Under the pieces are notes generated by a model. That model was not told the origin of the DNA. It did not search any database and saw nothing but the letters and a program-made list of their open reading frames with translations. This document shows positions 1 to 9,000 of a stretch of DNA of 14,511 nt, piece by piece (within the stretch, counting starts at the first letter, position 1; each line of letters starts with the position of its first letter). The stretch spans positions 1-14,511 of the forward strand of contig JAOXYB010110492.1 in assembly GCA_028565635.1 (NCBI GenBank), given 5' to 3'. Origin of the DNA: Phoronis ovalis. Its lineage: Eukaryota > Phoronida > Phoronidae. Position numbers and translations under genes: made by a program.

Positions 1-1472
1 AAACTTCACATTTAGTGATCATTCAGCCTACTCAAGTACTTGCATGTATTTAGAGGAAAAGGGGGTAAAATTATTTTATTAAAGATGTGAACGGGTCACA
101 TTTTATTTTTGTATGGTGGGGTTCATTAAATTTTATATGGGAATGAGCCTATTTCGGTGTGTGAAATGTGATAAACCTTATGTTTGATTTCCTTGTTTTA
201 CGGTTGCACTAATTTTATTTAAATTTTGAATAGACAATTTTATTTCCTTTGAGCTGCGGTCACTACCTCACATTTCCCTCCTCCCATCAGAACAGATATT
301 TATGACTTCATTTTACTGCATTACAAAGCAGTATTTTGTATATATGGAAGAGCATAACATAAAATTTCATGTCTGAAAGTTTTGAACAACTATCTATAAT
401 ACCATATTATTTGAAGTCATTTTATCTAAAAATATTTTAAATAGTCTTGTCTAAATGTGTACATGATTTGAGTATAAATTGAACTGATATACGTAACTTT
501 TTTTTAATTTCCCAAGTGCAACTTCCCCCCCCCCCCACACGAGATCGTTGCGGTGTGGGATTTTTCGTTAATATATCAACTTAAATTTTATTCTACAAGT
601 TGATTAAAATCTGTGATTGCTATAAAACTTAGCCAACAATTGACAACGACGAGAGATAATGGTCGCAGTTAATTCTGTATTATTAAATATATTGAAAGTC
701 TAACAATGTCAATAGACAGCCCTGCAAGATTCCACCAGTCCGTCGAAAACATGGGAGTATTTCTACCTATTAATCTATCATTTATATTTATTCAAAACCT
801 TGTCAATTGACGACAATACGTCCAAAAGTCTGTAAGGCATTCCATTTTAACTCGAAGATTATCAATGCAGTTTAAATCAACTTCAAATGTAATATTAAAG
901 CCTCACTTGCCAAAACACATGTACACCAAAAGCAGGATATGGAGCAGACACACATCTGTCTGCGCATGCCCATTAATGACGTCATTTCATTTCATATTTT
1001 CCAATAACATGGGGATTTGATGCCAAGAATTTTGGCAACTATTTCTGTATATTATCTGAGTGATTTGAGTTTTAAAATAATTTAGATAACAATCCATTTC
1101 GTTTATTAAGAGCAGAAAATAATCGTAGGGTAAGTAAGATCACCCATGTAATATAATTTAGGATGACCTGAACTTTATACCAACCACCCGTCAAATGGAT
1201 TTATTTTCCCACCTCACCACCTATAATATGTATTTAAGTATGATCCCACCACCCGTAATATTTCTATTCAACTGCATCTGCCCCCCCTCCCCGTACAATT
1301 GAATGCGGAACAGCCCTAAGCAAAAAAGAAAGAATATTCTTACAAATTTTTATTGCATGCAAAGTTACAAGTGTGTGGGTTAAGGTTTTTTTGACATATT
1401 GTTTTGTCTCTGTTTTAATTTAATTAGCTAAAACTTAACATAACGTGTAAATAAGTCGGGCCAAACAATATT

Positions 1473-1480
1473 TATATAAA
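1473..1480 (+). promoter_or_regulatory. Possible TATA box of the C-type lectin gene
   Basis: TATATAAA lies 110 bp before the ATG at 1590. This would place transcription start near 1505 with a 5' UTR of about 85 bases. The motif is easily met by chance in AT-rich DNA, so this is a weak call supported mainly by spacing. Confidence 0.3.
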
Positions 1481-1525
1481 TTACAAACCCTGAATCCCAT
1501 AATTAGTGATACTTTTGTGAATTGT

Positions 1526-1540
1526 CAGATGTATGATAAA
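1526..1540 (+). promoter_or_regulatory. 15-bp motif shared upstream of both lectin copies
   Basis: CAGATGTATGATAAA here and CAGATGAATGATAAA at 4042-4056 match at 14 of 15 positions and lie about 50-65 bp before the respective ATG codons. The surrounding sequence is much less similar. The motif may be a retained regulatory or 5' UTR element, or simply a remnant of the duplication. Confidence 0.4.
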
Positions 1541-1589
1541 GCCAGACATATCAACCATATCTTAATATTGTTACTTTTGAACCAACAAC

Positions 1590-2214
1590 ATGAGCTGTCT
1601 ATTTATTCTTGCATGTACCTTTCTCTTTGTCAATGCCGAAAACACGATTGGTCCAACGAGGAAGACAGTGAAGTGCTGTAACAATGATAACATTACTGGG
1701 GAAATTAAACAGTTGGTGGCTGAGATGCAGAAACAACAACAGTCACTTCAAGCCTTGAAAGTTATAGCTACAAATCAGCAGCTTTCAGTTCAAAACTTGG
1801 AAACTGTAGTATCTGAACGACTAAGCACCCTTGAAGCTAAAATAGCAAGTTCAGCAAGCACAACCCAAGAGACATGTCAGAAAATAGACCTTCACTTGGG
1901 CACTAAGTTTAACAATGCTTGCCCTGCTGGTTACATCAAGTATGGCAATTCATGCTACAAATTCAACTTTAATACAGTTGATTGGAAAACAGCTGCGGCT
2001 CAATGCCAAGGAGATGGGAGTCATTTGGTCAGTATAGATTCCAAGGAAGAACAAGAGTTTCTTGAAAATACTATGCAACACATCAGAAACAATTACGGAG
2101 GCAAAAGCTGGTGGACTGGAGGGCATGACCAACAATACGAAGGGAACTGGGTATGGGAGGCAACAGGAGAAAAGATTGGAGCTGGTTTGCGAAAGTACAC
2201 AAACTGGAATCCAG
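1590..2214 (+). CDS. C-type lectin exon 1
   Basis: It encodes the signal peptide, oligomerisation stalk and first two thirds of the lectin domain (208 codons plus one base). The ATG at 1590 is chosen because a typical signal peptide follows at once. If the intron were retained, translation would stop after 13-14 further codons at TAG 2256-2258, losing the sugar-binding loop. Confidence 0.92.
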
Positions 2215-3178
2215 GTACGTCGTATCCTTGTGCACAAGACATTCACACAATGTGGTAGATTTTACCTCTGATTATAATGTAATAATCTTACTGTACTTAC
2301 AAGTTTTCCTTGTGATGTTATAAAAAACTAAATGTTTCATTAGACTTTTGATTTTGAATGCAGGTCTAGGTGCAAGTAGTGAAAGAAGTTAAGCTTACTG
2401 TATTATATCTGTTAACAATGCTTCAAAATATACAGTCTGAATAAATCCATCCGTTAACATCTGTTAACAATGCTTCAAAAAATACAGTCTGAATAAATCC
2501 ATCCGTTTGTGTTACGTACCCTCTCAACTAACATCTGGGCTTAACCATAGTCAGGCATTGTCTCGAAAAGCAGAAGAACGCTAATCCCTTTATTTGTATA
2601 CAAAGTGTCACGAAAGTCTTGACATCAATCAAATTGCAGCTTACAATAATAGGTACTAAGTGGACTAAGCGGGTAGGGGGTCTATCACACACATTCTGTC
2701 CTGCCAGAGTTTATCTATAGTCTGCTAAGCAAAAAGCAAGCTCCCCGGCGATACCTATTCAGAATGAGTCACCAGGATAGCAAATAGACGTAGTAGGTGT
2801 CAATAGATCACACAGAGAGAAAGGCTTATCTTGGTGGACAAAGTTGAGTCAAAAGTTTAATGATGTAATTATTTTGCTCTTGCTAAATTGAAGGAATGAA
2901 ATAACAATTGACTATGATTAAGCCCATATGTTAGTGAGACGGTATGGAACACTAACGGATGGATTTATTCACACTGCAAAAAATAGAGAATTATCAGCAA
3001 GTACAGAAAAATGCCACAAAACATCAATTCATATTTAGTTTTATTTCCTACAGGGGAACCAACCAATAGTAATGGTAAGGAAGATTGTCTACATCTGGTT
3101 CAAGATTTCCAATACAGGTGGAATGATGCACCATGCCATGAACTAAGAAGCTATATTTGTGAGCTCAAGCAAAATTAA
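1590..3178 (+). CDS. Secreted C-type lectin, complete, two exons
   Basis: Joining 1590-2214 and 3054-3178 gives 249 residues. Residues 1-16 form a hydrophobic signal peptide with likely cleavage after VNA. A CC pair follows at 29-30, then a Gln/Leu-rich heptad-like segment at about 36-88 that probably forms a coiled coil; both suggest covalent oligomers. The C-type lectin domain spans about 111-249 with six cysteines in long-form arrangement: 111-122, 139-244 and 220-236 are the expected disulfides. WWTGG at 174-178 replaces the usual WIGL core motif. The calcium site 2 signature is EPT at 210-212, E218 before C220, and WND at 231-233. EPT departs from the mannose-type EPN, so sugar preference is uncertain. 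The intron is GT-AG, phase 1, with donor CCAG/GTACGT at 2215 and acceptor CTACAG ending at 3053. The frame closes exactly on a conserved C-terminus, so the gene looks intact. The likely role is extracellular sugar recognition, for example in immunity; specific function is unknown. Confidence 0.93.
2407..2507 (+). repeat. Tandem duplication, two copies, 52-bp period
   Basis: About 49 bp at 2407-2455 recur at 2459-2507 with few differences. Each copy holds the flank ATCTGTTAACAATGCTTCAAAA followed by the first 20 or so bases of the inverted-repeat element (CAGTCTGAATAAATCC). The duplication therefore spans the element's left insertion boundary and must have occurred after insertion, or during it. 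Confidence 0.9.
2476..2985. mobile_element. Non-autonomous DNA transposon (long-TIR MITE), 492 bp
   Basis: The element at 2485-2976 starts CAGTCTGAATAAATCC and ends with the inverse of CAGTGTGAATAAATCC. The inverted repeat extends about 72 bp inwards on each side (2485 to about 2557 and 2905-2976) with scattered mismatches. The 9-bp sequence CAAAAAATA flanks both ends (2476-2484 and 2977-2985) as a target-site duplication. No ORF of note lies inside, so transposition would need an enzyme supplied elsewhere. Long inverted repeats with a 9-bp duplication fit Mutator-like elements best; Merlin (8-9 bp) or hAT (8 bp, CAG ends) are alternatives that I cannot exclude. Confidence 0.88.
3054..3178 (+). 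CDS. C-type lectin exon 2
   Basis: It completes a phase-1 Gly codon, then encodes 40 residues and the TAA at 3176-3178. This small exon carries the whole sugar-specificity face: EPT directly after the junction, E218, C220, WND, C236 and the final C244. Confidence 0.92.
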
Positions 3179-3197
3179 TACCTATAAATATATAAAA

Positions 3198-3203
3198 AAT
3201 AAA
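3198..3203 (+). terminator. Polyadenylation signal of the lectin gene
   Basis: AATAAA lies 20 bp after the stop codon. The position is short but workable, and the pseudogene has an AATAAA at a similar distance from its broken end (5055-5060). Confidence 0.6.
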
Positions 3204-3874
3204 TATCAAAAGTGTGCAATGAAATTCTATTTTGTGCTACAGGAAAGCTTACTGAAACTGCACCAATTCATTGATTTAAAAGCACTTAGTAATGACACAC
3301 CACAGGTCAGTAAATACAATACTCAGTGATACAAGTCAAACTTCACTAAATGATACCAAACTATTAAGACAAAGAATATAAATCGCTGAAAATCAACGAT
3401 AGTACAAGTAAATCATCAGATACAGAAGAAATCTAACCAAGTATAATATACATGCTATTCATTTTTGTTGCATTGTCTTTGAAAAAATGACACAGATACA
3501 ACTTTATTGCGCTTGACCCTTCTTTGGTCACAGCTTGCATTTCGCTATATTGCATAAATAATATTAATCATAGTTATTCATGATAACATTTTATTCACTT
3601 AAACTACTACACAACAAAATTGATTCATTGGCAGGTTTAACCAATAGAATACTCTGGTATACTTTGTAGAAATATCTTAAATTTGATCAACTATTAAAAT
3701 GAATTTCAAAGCTTTCCACTAGTTGCAAACTATAAAGTATAATTTACTGTTCCTGCTTCATATCTAGAGTCTTAAATAGTTTTAAAATGTATCAAAAGTT
3801 GAAGACAAAAAACATATGATAGCTGAATAAGCAACTTGAGATCAGAAATACAAAGAGTAGAGGCCCCAAACAGG

Positions 3875-3987
3875 CACATTTTATTACTCATTTAACAGTA
3901 ATGATATCACAATTTTATGTCCTCAACCTGCCTGGTGACTATTGGGGGCAGATCTGCCCATGCTTGAGTTACTGATAATAAAATGTG
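3875..3987. repeat. Inverted repeat with internal palindrome
   Basis: CACATTTTATTA at 3875-3886 is repeated exactly inverted at 3976-3987, enclosing about 90 bp. Between them GGGCAGATCTGCCC (3946-3959) is a perfect 14-bp palindrome in otherwise AT-rich DNA. It could be a very small transposon remnant or a structured regulatory site; no target duplication is obvious. Confidence 0.5.
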
Positions 3988-4041
3988 GAATTCTTGTGCA
4001 CAGCCTTGCACAAACAAGATAAACCCATGAGTGTGATTTAC

Positions 4042-4056
4042 CAGATGAATGATAAA
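4042..4056 (+). promoter_or_regulatory. Second copy of the shared upstream lectin motif
   Basis: CAGATGAATGATAAA differs at one base from the copy at 1526-1540. It shows that the duplication that made the two lectin copies included sequence 5' of the coding region. Confidence 0.4.
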
Positions 4057-4105
4057 ATATAATATGATTTTGAAGGCGTGTTTAAGTTTATCATTTGTTT
4101 ACAAC

Positions 4106-5029
4106 ATGAAAGGACTGTTCGTTCTCTTGTGTGCCATCATACTTGTCAAAAGCCAATTGAAAACAATGTAGGGCCAGCAGGCGAGACAGTGAAGTGTTGT
4201 AATAATGATAATCTTGGAGCCAAAATTGAAGTCATGATGGCTGAGATGCAGAAACAACAACTGTCACTTCAAGCTTTGGAAGCTGTTGTATCTCAACGAA
4301 TGAATACCCTTGAAGCTAAACTTAATTAAATAACAAGTTCTGCCACTTTCAACCATGAGACCTGCCAAAAAATTGACTCTTATCTGAAACGAAGACCATA
4401 ATTTGCCCTGCTGGTTACATTAAGAATGGAGATTCCTGTTATAAATTTAATTCAACTTTTGTTGATTGGAATGAAGCTGCAGGACAGTGTCATAATGAAG
4501 GGAGTCACTTGATCAGTATAGACTCTAAGGAAGAACAAGATTTCCTTGAACGTCTAATGGAGCAGTTCTCTGAGTGTGACACGAAAAATAATTGGTGGAC
4601 AGGTGGCAATGACATTAAAACTGAGGGCAACTGGGTGGAAAAACGATAGGAGCTGGCTATACAAACTGGCTATCAGGTAAGTTGACTCAGACGTATTTCT
4701 ATTTCTAGTTACACAAGTATAAACGATATAAAATGTTTCTGAAACACAACATAAATTTATCAATGTCCAAAGATGACACTTGCCATTAGCAGAAGTCAAA
4801 TTTAAGGCTTACTTAGAAAGTGGGCAGCCATATCATAAGCTTCTGCGACAGGAATTCAATCTCATATCATGATAACTTAATGATGCAAATGACACAGCTA
4901 ATTTATTTCAGGTCAACCAGATGATTATAATGATGCTGAAGGCTGTCTCTAACTGGAGAAAGGCTGTAACTTTTTCTGGAATGATGTACCATATATGGTG
5001 ATAAATTAGGCTTTATATGCAAAATTTAG
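4106..5029 (+). pseudogene. C-type lectin pseudogene, tandem paralogue of the 1590-3178 gene
   Basis: The same parts occur in the same order: ATG at 4106 with a signal peptide (MKGLFVLLCAIILVKSQ), then VKCCNNDN, a coiled coil, and a lectin domain with CPAGYIKNGDSCYKF, WWTGG, QPD and WND. The intron is GT-AG at 4677-4911, at the same point and phase as in the intact gene. Lesions are several. An extra 5 bp or so after the signal peptide shifts the frame to a TAG at 4169-4171. A TAA at 4327-4329 lies in a roughly 9-bp insertion after the coiled coil. A frameshift near 4395 precedes the lectin domain. A net 13-bp loss occurs near 4635-4650. Exon 2 has an in-frame TAA at 4950-4952, a frameshift near 4992, and a lost cysteine where the intact gene has C236. 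QPD is the classical galactose-type motif, unlike EPT in the neighbour. Independent sequencing errors could not explain so many lesions. Confidence 0.92.
4677..4911 (+). other. Intron of the lectin pseudogene
   Basis: The donor CAG/GTAAGT at 4677 and the acceptor TTATTTCAG ending at 4911 are still good consensus sites, although the coding parts are broken. It is 235 bp and lacks the transposon found in the homologous intron of the intact gene. Confidence 0.8.
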
Positions 5030-5054
5030 AGAAATTAATCCAATAACATCAAAA

Positions 5055-5060
5055 AATAAA
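5055..5060 (+). terminator. Relic polyadenylation signal of the lectin pseudogene
   Basis: AATAAA lies 26 bp after the relic stop at 5027-5029. Its position parallels the AATAAA of the intact gene. Confidence 0.45.
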
Positions 5061-5897
5061 GGCAAATATTTTCCCAATACAATGCTATAGCCATATAACC
5101 ATGTTATTTAGTACTGACTTTAACTGTTCATGGCTCACAAAGCTATTTCAGGGCACTACTTACAGGACACTTAGCTGAAACCTTATATTTTTAAATTTTA
5201 TGAGAGTTCCAAATGATACAACTGCAACATTTTGGCACATTATGTTGAAGCTAACTACCAAAACTACTTTAACTGCCTCAAGATGTCTGCTTTTGTTTGC
5301 TCTACTTATCATGTATATTGATAAGAGAATGCTGCCGATTCCACGAGTAATGCGGTAAGTTTACACAATTATGCAACCAATAAAATTTAATTTATTATTC
5401 AACAAAATCTTTTGCAAATTTAAACCAAAAGCAGGTAAAAAGATAGAGGAAACCAATTAACATAACTAATTTTATTTTCAGTTTAATTGATTTCCGCAGC
5501 AACGAATGATATTAAATAAAGCTAATGCAACCTAATTTTACACTATATACACTCAGCTGAATGTCCTTTGCAAAAAAGAAAGTTTTCAGGTTGAAATCAT
5601 GAATGAAATGCATATTTTTAACACTCATTCCATCACATAAACAGTTTTCAAACCTCCCTTATTATATAAATAATAAACACAGATAGTGTGACCAGGATTG
5701 TGTTATTTTACAGAAGATCTGATCCTCTGTAAGATTTCTATACTAATTTAACTGAACAACATAAAATTAATTTTCTAACGAGACATATGTAAAGAAATTC
5801 AGAACCAAAAACCAGACTGTTTAAGTGCTTGGTTACCAGCTGCAAAAATGTTTTTGGCAAAACAGCCAAATGGGAAATAGTAATTGAGAATACTTAC
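5061..5897. other. Non-coding stretch between lectin pseudogene and the last NF1 exon seen
   Basis: No exon is recognised. Sequence around 5158-5185 (CTTACAGGACACTTAGCTG) loosely resembles 3238-3262 after the intact lectin, suggesting that the tandem duplication also took in 3' flank. On the minus strand this is the start of the intron that follows NF1 exon 5898-6085. Confidence 0.5.
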
Positions 5898-6085
5898 TGC
5901 GTTACCGGGCAATACTGGCTGTTATATGACGAAGCAGGCGACATGCTGCAAAAGACAGAGCTTTTGCGGACATCACATGACGACACTGATGACTGACTAA
6001 TCCTTCTAGCTGCCTTGTTCTGGAGACACACATTTCCTAGTGCACACAAAAAGCCAGTCATGTTGGCCCATTCATTAAGCTGGTC
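5898..6085 (-). CDS. NF1 exon m, the most 3' exon in the window
   Basis: It encodes 62 codons plus two bases from DQLNEWANMTGFLCALGNVC to QYCPVT. The donor chosen is CA/GTAAGT, which would let the next exon complete the Gln of the conserved YCPVTQ. An upstream alternative CCG/GTAACG would remove V-T-Q. The middle is serine-rich (RRISQSSVSS), as is the human counterpart. Confidence 0.95.
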
Positions 6086-9000
6086 CTGCAGAATTTCAAA
6101 ACTTGAATTTAAAATGTGTGCATCACCAACATAGAAGTAATATTTTAGAAAAAAATAAAGACAAAATAATAATCACCAGTTGCTTTCAATTACCCAGATG
6201 ATTCTGTGGATTTCAAAACTTACCTGACCAAACTTATTATAACAGTGTATAATACATGTTAGTGTTTCGATCCATCTCGCTAACTAGCTCAGCTGGGCTA
6301 GTAATATTCTAAATTCAAAGAAAGGGGGCTTATAAATGTAATTTTTCTGTTCGCAGTTATTATGAAAACGTCATGGGATGTAATTAAATAATAACTGGCA
6401 ATATCCTACCTAGACTAGTTATCAAACAGATGAGATATTACAATTTAGATATACAGTATGTTGCGACAGTTAAACAATAGCGAGAAAAATATTTTAAAAG
6501 AATATTTTCTGTCATCAGTGGCAAGTTTTATAATCTTTTTTAAATTTATATATTTAGAAACATCTTTATAAATCATAAATCCATGTGAATCATAAGAGCA
6601 CCGCAACATTAACTATAATTATCTTTTAGCAGGTGTAAAATTACAAACTTATGCAACAGCCAGAATAAGTTATAAATGAAGTAGATAATCTCTTTACTTT
6701 GCAAGTTTAGAAAAACGTTAATTCATTTTCATGAACGTAGAAAACAAAGTGCTACAAATAAACTAAACAAAACCAGAATCGGAACATAAAGATTGAATGC
6801 AAAAAAAGAAAAATATTACGAAAAAAACAGAGAATAAGCAGAGGATAAAAAAATGAACTTTGAACAAGAATAACTGTACACAACAGTGCAAGGAGAAGTA
6901 CTAAACAGTTGCTAACTCTATGTGCACCATTAATTACAACAGCAGTTATCACTTTAAAACGTCTAACCACAACATTCAGGTGACCCGTGCTGTTGTCATC
7001 TATTGTGTAAACAGTACAGTGAAATGTGAATACTGATGTCAAAATTAGGAATCTGGCAACAAATACTTGAAAAGTAAAATTGCCTATTTGTCTAATTGAA
7101 GAAAAATTTGAAAAGTATTTGTTTTCAACAAGATATGCATACAATTACCATGATATTGCTTAGAAATTTAACAAAGATCTCACAAATTTTTAGGCAGATC
7201 TTTATTTTTGAGGGAGGTCAATTTTTGATATAAAATTGTGAGTCCAGCATCAAAATATTTCATCACTTGGCAAATATAACTGCCATAAAAGAGCCAATTG
7301 GGCAAATTAAACACAGATTTGAATTATAAAATGTGTTCGACAAGATATACATTTCAGTATAATATACATAAGGGATTTCAACATACATAACAATTTCTTA
7401 GCCAAATCTAAATTTTTGAGGTGCCGATCACAAGTTTTTTATGCAACTACTTCACAGATCACTGTAGACAAGACAACAACTGTTTGATAAGACACAATAC
7501 TTCTCCTGCACACCATGTCTGTCTTGAGACAAGTTGAGCTTCTTACTTCCAGCTCATGGTCCGAGCTCTGATGGGAAGCTCGTCGTTTGTTAACTGAACG
7601 GTGTATAGCGTCACCTGCGCCCTCTTCAGCGCGTGATCGTGGAAATTTCACTAGTTCTCTTGTTGTACTTTCCCAATTACGAAACGTGTCCTGCCATGCT
7701 TGTGTGTTTCCTGGAGTGGGCTGGTCAATCTTTCGTAACAAACCCATAATTCTTTTCTGCAAAGCTGCCCTGCCTAAAAGTATGCAAGTACAAAAGGGTG
7801 TATAGTTTGCTTAGCTGATAAGAATATTCAGGATACTTTTAACTTGAATACAGCTCCGAGAAAGATTACTGCAAACAGCTCTGTCATACAGCCAATGGTG
7901 TAAGGACTTTGCAATTACTTTTATTATTCTTACATTATAATTATCAGTGATCAAAATAACCGAATTATTTCTTATAATTTTGTACCTGTTGTTAGTACCA
8001 TGCTTGCAGTGGCTATTTCTGAATAAACATTGTAGTTTGGAAGAGATTGCGTCACAGCCAATTCGTCAGGGCCACAAAGAATGTCGGACTCTTCACATAA
8101 TAGTCGGAAACAAGACATTGCTATCAAAACAGCTTCAATGTCAATGCTCCACATATACATGAAGAATACAACCTGAAATATACAGAAATGCAGTGATAAA
8201 ATGTTTGGTAAATCCTCATCACCTGGTATAAACAGTACCTGTTCAGGGCTTCTCAATTAAACAGTTAATAAGTGAACAGTGCAAGCATAAATTATTACCT
8301 CTTATCTATACAGAACATACCTGGAGTACTCAAAATATAAAACAATTCTGGTCATGGAATGTTCAGTGGAGAACATTTTGTGTTTTTGTGAGTAATCATT
8401 AATAGATGTTTGTCTTACTATAATAATATGTATTAATTACACAAGTGTAACACAACAGGTCAAAAGTACCTCAACTGTACCCAGTAACAACTGTTAACTC
8501 AAATACCAACAAATTCATTATGATCGTGTTTACCTCGAGTTTGATATGCGCCTGTTTACAGATTGGAATATTACTTCCAACACTGGCATAGTCTTTGTGC
8601 TTTTGTAAGAAATTATTTCGGCATATGAGACATTCGCGTAACCATTTCAGGATTTCTGTATAATTCACAATCTGGTGCTGAATCAACTTCTGTGATATGG
8701 AGAATAGCACGTGAGAGCTGAAAGCAATAAAAAATTTGAGAGGCAATGACATTATTGTTAATAGCGTTTTGTGAGCAACTCATATATCACATTGCTGGCT
8801 CGAAATAATTGTATAATTTCTTTTTTGTTTTACCAATATTCAGATTCAATTTTCTTCCTTTCATTTTTTAACTATTTTTAACTTTAATTAACTGTTCTTT
8901 GCTTTACTAAATATTGCTACAATGCAAAGGAATATTACAGTACATTGTATCTGACTGTTTTGCAACAGTTTAATGTCTTTTTTCTACAGCTTCAGTGAAC

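Larger units (their letters stand above)
1..1589. other. Non-coding flank upstream of the lectin gene
   Basis: No gene is seen on either strand. The sequence is AT-rich with a run of 12 C at 525-536, a short inverted repeat at 944-963, a TGACGTCA palindrome at 977-984 and pyrimidine-rich CCACC-containing stretches around 1180-1300. The minus strand was read for the NF1 exon that should follow the one at 5898-6085 (expected to begin near a FVGQLL-like motif) and nothing matched. If NF1 continues leftward, this stretch is both NF1 intron and lectin promoter region. Confidence 0.6.
2215..3053 (+). other. Lectin intron, 839 bp, carrying a transposon-like insertion
   Basis: The intron starts GTACGT and ends TTTCCTACAG. 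The corresponding intron in the neighbouring pseudogene is only 235 bp, and the difference is largely explained by the 492-bp inverted-repeat element at 2485-2976 and a 52-bp tandem duplication. Confidence 0.88.
3204..4105. other. Intergenic spacer between lectin gene and pseudogene
   Basis: No coding sequence is seen on either strand. It holds a 12-bp inverted repeat pair (3875-3886 and 3976-3987) with a 14-bp perfect palindrome between the arms, and the shared upstream motif at 4042-4056. Confidence 0.6.

Noticed and set aside
1950-2271. Other open frames overlapping lectin exon 1 on both strands
   Set aside because: They are out of frame with the clear lectin domain and lack any family features.
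4078-4329. An 83-codon open frame as an intact short lectin-like gene
   Set aside because: The real start is the ATG at 4106 in another frame, giving a signal peptide. The 4078 frame merely joins shifted sequence to the coiled-coil part, and the lectin domain downstream is broken.
6264-6296. A tRNA or tRNA-derived SINE suggested by TAGCTCAGCTGG
   Set aside because: The A-box-like string is good, but the only B-box-like string (GTTTCGATCC at 6264-6273) lies before it instead of after, and no cloverleaf can be drawn.
6752-7144. A 130-codon minus-strand open frame within an NF1 intron
   Set aside because: The translation is rich in Phe, Leu and Val with no recognisable domain, there is no splice evidence, and the flanking NF1 exons join perfectly without it. 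AT-rich DNA with A runs on one strand easily gives hydrophobic open frames on the other.
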